Shown: positions 4,843-6,386 of the stretch, piece after piece
How positions within the stretch are numbered: position 1 is the stretch's first letter
Layout of the letters: every line of letters begins with the position of its first letter
Assembly (NCBI GenBank): GCA_900555425.1
Contig: UNSM01000036.1
Location: forward strand, 1 to 6,386
Length of the DNA stretch: 6,386 nucleotides
Origin: Candidatus Saccharimonadota bacterium
GTDB lineage: Bacteria; Patescibacteriota; Saccharimonadia; Saccharimonadales; Saccharimonadaceae
Direction of reading: 5' to 3'
Position numbers and translations under genes: made by a program
Notes under the pieces: model-generated
What the model saw: the letters and a program-made list of their open reading frames with translations, nothing else
What the model was told of the DNA's origin: nothing
Database searches by the model: none

Positions 4843-6111
4843 ATGAAAGACAAGCAAATTGAAGAACTTATAAAAGCAGAAAAAAAGCGTCAAACGGACG
4901 GCCTGGAACTGATTCCTAGCGAGAATTACGTTTCGTCAGATGTGCTTCAGGCGCTCGGTAGCGTTTTCACTAATAAATATTCAGAAGGCTACCCTGGTCG
5001 ACGTTATTACGGCGGACAAGAAAACACTGATCAAGTCGAGCAGTTAGCGATTGACCGCGCTAAAAAACTTTTCAAAGCAGACCACGCTAACGTCCAGCCA
5101 CATTCTGGCGCGCAAGCTAATGAGGCGGTTTATTACGCTTGGTGCGAACCCGGCGACACTATTCTGGCTATGGATTTAGCTCACGGCGGACATCTTACGC
5201 ACGGCGCCCCGGTTACTCGTAGTGCCAGAGAGTACAACTTCATTCGCTATGGTATAAAAAATATCGACACTGGCGAAATTGACTATGAAGAAATTCGTCA
5301 ATTGGCCTTAAAACACAAACCAAAAATCATTTTGGCGGGATTTTCGGCATATCCACGAGAGTTAGATTACGAAAAATTTGCCGAAATTGGTAATGAGGTC
5401 GGCGCTATGTTAATGGCAGATACGAGCCATATTGCGGGGATAATCGTTAGTGGCGTTGCCAAAAACCCGTTCGACTATGGCTTTCATGTAATTACCACAA
5501 CAACTCATAAAACTCTGCGTGGACCACGAGGCGGGCTGATTCTTAGTCGAGGAATAGTTGGCAATCCACTGAAAAAACCAGAGAAAACTCTCGAGAATTT
5601 ACCTACGTTGATTGATCGAGCGGTATTCCCTGGCACGCAAGGCGGACCGCACATGCACACCATCGCCGCAAAAGCCGTAGCGTTCGGCGAAGCTTTACAG
5701 CCAGAATTCAAAGATTACGCCGAGCAAATTGTCAAAAATGCGAAAAGACTGGCGGAAGAGTTGCAAAAGCGCGGCTTTAAGCTAGTAACTGGCGGCACCA
5801 GCAACCATTTGATTCTGGCAGATATTCACAGCAGTTTCGGTATTGACGGCAAGGAAGCGGAAATCGCCATGGATAAAATCGGTCTGACACTGAATGCCAA
5901 TGCGATTCCAGACGATCCTCTGCCAAGATTTAGACCAAGCGGTATTCGCTTAGGCACGCCAGCCGTCACAACGCGAGGCGCCAAAGAAGACGACATGGAA
6001 AAAATCGCGAAATGGATGAGGCGGTCAATAGATAATCGCGATAATGACGGTGAGTTGGCTGAACTACGCAAAGAAGTCGTAGAATTCTGCCATACTCTAC
6101 GCGATATTTAA
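4843..6111 (+). CDS. glyA: GlyA, serine hydroxymethyltransferase
   Basis: This cytoplasmic PLP enzyme converts serine and THF to glycine and 5,10-methylene-THF, the main entry of one-carbon units. The 422-aa product has the normal bacterial length. Motifs run in order: LIPSEN (23-28; the family usually has LIASEN), YSEGYPGRRYYGG (46-58), HSGAQAN (87-93), AHGGHLTHG (113-121), ADTSHIAG (192-199, with Asp193 and His196 at the PLP pocket; the family usually reads ADMAH or similar), TTTTHKTLRGPRGG (218-231, Lys223 as the PLP Schiff-base lysine), FPGTQGGPHMH (262-272) and IRLGTPAVTTRG (368-379, Arg369 matching the substrate carboxylate arginine). All catalytic positions appear intact. The gene diverges from HTH-murA, may share its control region, and ends at a strong terminator. 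Its product is the substrate of FolD, encoded at the left edge. Confidence 0.97.
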   Translation: MKDKQIEELIKAEKKRQTDGLELIPSENYVSSDVLQALGSVFTNKYSEGYPGRRYYGGQENTDQVEQLAIDRAKKLFKADHANVQPHSGAQANEAVYYAWCEPGDTILAMDLAHGGHLTHGAPVTRSAREYNFIRYGIKNIDTGEIDYEEIRQLALKHKPKIILAGFSAYPRELDYEKFAEIGNEVGAMLMADTSHIAGIIVSGVAKNPFDYGFHVITTTTHKTLRGPRGGLILSRGIVGNPLKKPEKTLENLPTLIDRAVFPGTQGGPHMHTIAAKAVAFGEALQPEFKDYAEQIVKNAKRLAEELQKRGFKLVTGGTSNHLILADIHSSFGIDGKEAEIAMDKIGLTLNANAIPDDPLPRFRPSGIRLGTPAVTTRGAKEDDMEKIAKWMRRSIDNRDNDGELAELRKEVVEFCHTLRDI

Positions 6112-6126
6112 TGTAAACCCGCGCAT

Positions 6127-6158
6127 AAAAAACTCCGACATAACGCCGGAGTTTTTTT
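6127..6158. terminator. Strong bidirectional intrinsic terminator after glyA
   Basis: CTCCG (6133-6137) and CGGAG (6147-6151) form a stem with a 9-nt loop, extended by six A-T pairs from an A-tract (6127-6132) and a T-tract (6152-6158). It sits between glyA and the leftward gene ending at 6177 and can serve both. Confidence 0.88.
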
Positions 6159-6176
6159 ATTTACATACTTAGCCGA

Positions 6177-6386
6177 TTAACAGCCAGTACCAATTTTTCG
6201 CTCTTCTACTAGACGACTTGAGAAATTGTAGTACTTAACGTGCGCACCCGTAGCATCACCTGTAGTCGGACATGGAACATACTCAATAGTATTAGCCTCT
6301 GCAGGAGCAGCAGGAGGAGTAGCAAAAGTACCAATATTAACTGTATTTGAGTCCAAGTAATACGGTTCGCCAGAATTAGCAGCGTT
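6177..6386 (-). CDS. C-terminal part of an exported or pilin-like protein (cut by window edge)
   Basis: An open frame of 69 codons runs from the window edge to a TAA at 6177-6179. The sequence is rich in Ala, Thr, Pro, Asn and Tyr, with an APAPAP-like stretch (TPPAAPAEAN, 23-32 of the visible part). It has one internal cysteine (VPCPTTG) and ends in GTGC, so two cysteines 30 residues apart frame the C-terminal segment. That layout recalls the disulfide-bonded C-terminal region of type IV pilins and pseudopilins, which are common in Saccharibacteria. The diagnostic N-terminal prepilin motif and hydrophobic helix lie outside the window, so this is only a suggestion. The real terminator behind the stop codon supports it being a gene. 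Confidence 0.6.
   Translation of the reverse strand, partial: NAANSGEPYYLDSNTVNIGTFATPPAAPAEANTIEYVPCPTTGDATGAHVKYYNFSSRLVEERKIGTGC

Noticed and set aside
1458..6111. UGA recoding to glycine as in SR1/Gracilibacteria
   Set aside because: The genes contain no in-frame TGA, the complete genes end in TAA or TAG, and the glycine tRNA has a TCC anticodon, so the standard code suffices.

Overview
The window is a compact bacterial segment of moderate GC with very short intergenic gaps. It holds four tRNA genes, three complete house-keeping enzyme genes, one complete unknown gene, and one gene cut at each edge. No mobile element, CRISPR array or rRNA is visible. The fusion of a DNA-binding domain to a MurA-like enzyme, the short GT35 phosphorylase, apparent leaderless starts and tRNA-led transcription units suggest a Patescibacteria/CPR genome, most likely Candidatus Saccharibacteria (TM7). 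This is an inference from style and remembered family resemblance, not from a database search. None of the genes contains an in-frame TGA, so nothing points to the UGA-to-Gly recoding of Gracilibacteria/SR1.

Layout from left to right. (1) 1-439, minus: the N-terminal 146 residues of FolD, a folate one-carbon enzyme, cut by the left edge. (2) 468-1425: a tRNA cluster. tRNA-His(GTG) and tRNA-Lys(CTT) are on plus, each with its own promoter, and a bidirectional terminator follows Lys. tRNA-Arg(TCT) is on minus and leads into an unknown 138-aa low-complexity protein. tRNA-Gly(TCC) is on plus and leads into the next enzyme gene. The Arg and Gly promoters are interleaved in about 35 bp. All four tRNAs encode their CCA end. 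(3) 1458-3263, plus: a GT35 alpha-glucan (glycogen) phosphorylase. (4) 3253-4776, minus: a 507-aa protein with an N-terminal XRE-type helix-turn-helix and a MurA/EPSP-synthase-family enzyme domain. It overlaps the end of the phosphorylase gene by 11 bp, tail to tail. (5) 4777-4842: a divergent promoter region carrying two mirror-image extended -10 elements and repeats of TGATATA that look like an operator. (6) 4843-6111, plus: GlyA, serine hydroxymethyltransferase, followed by a strong bidirectional terminator. (7) 6177-6386, minus: the C-terminal 69 residues of an exported or pilin-like protein, cut by the right edge.

FolD and GlyA are consecutive steps of folate one-carbon metabolism: GlyA makes 5,10-methylene-THF from serine, and FolD oxidises it to the 10-formyl level. 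The phosphorylase would release glucose-1-phosphate from stored or scavenged glucan. The MurA-like domain belongs to the first committed step of peptidoglycan synthesis.

The most interesting item is the HTH-MurA fusion next to a symmetric operator-like repeat that covers its own -10 element. It could be an autoregulated enzyme-repressor that also controls glyA. The fusion and the repeats are seen directly; the regulation is inferred.
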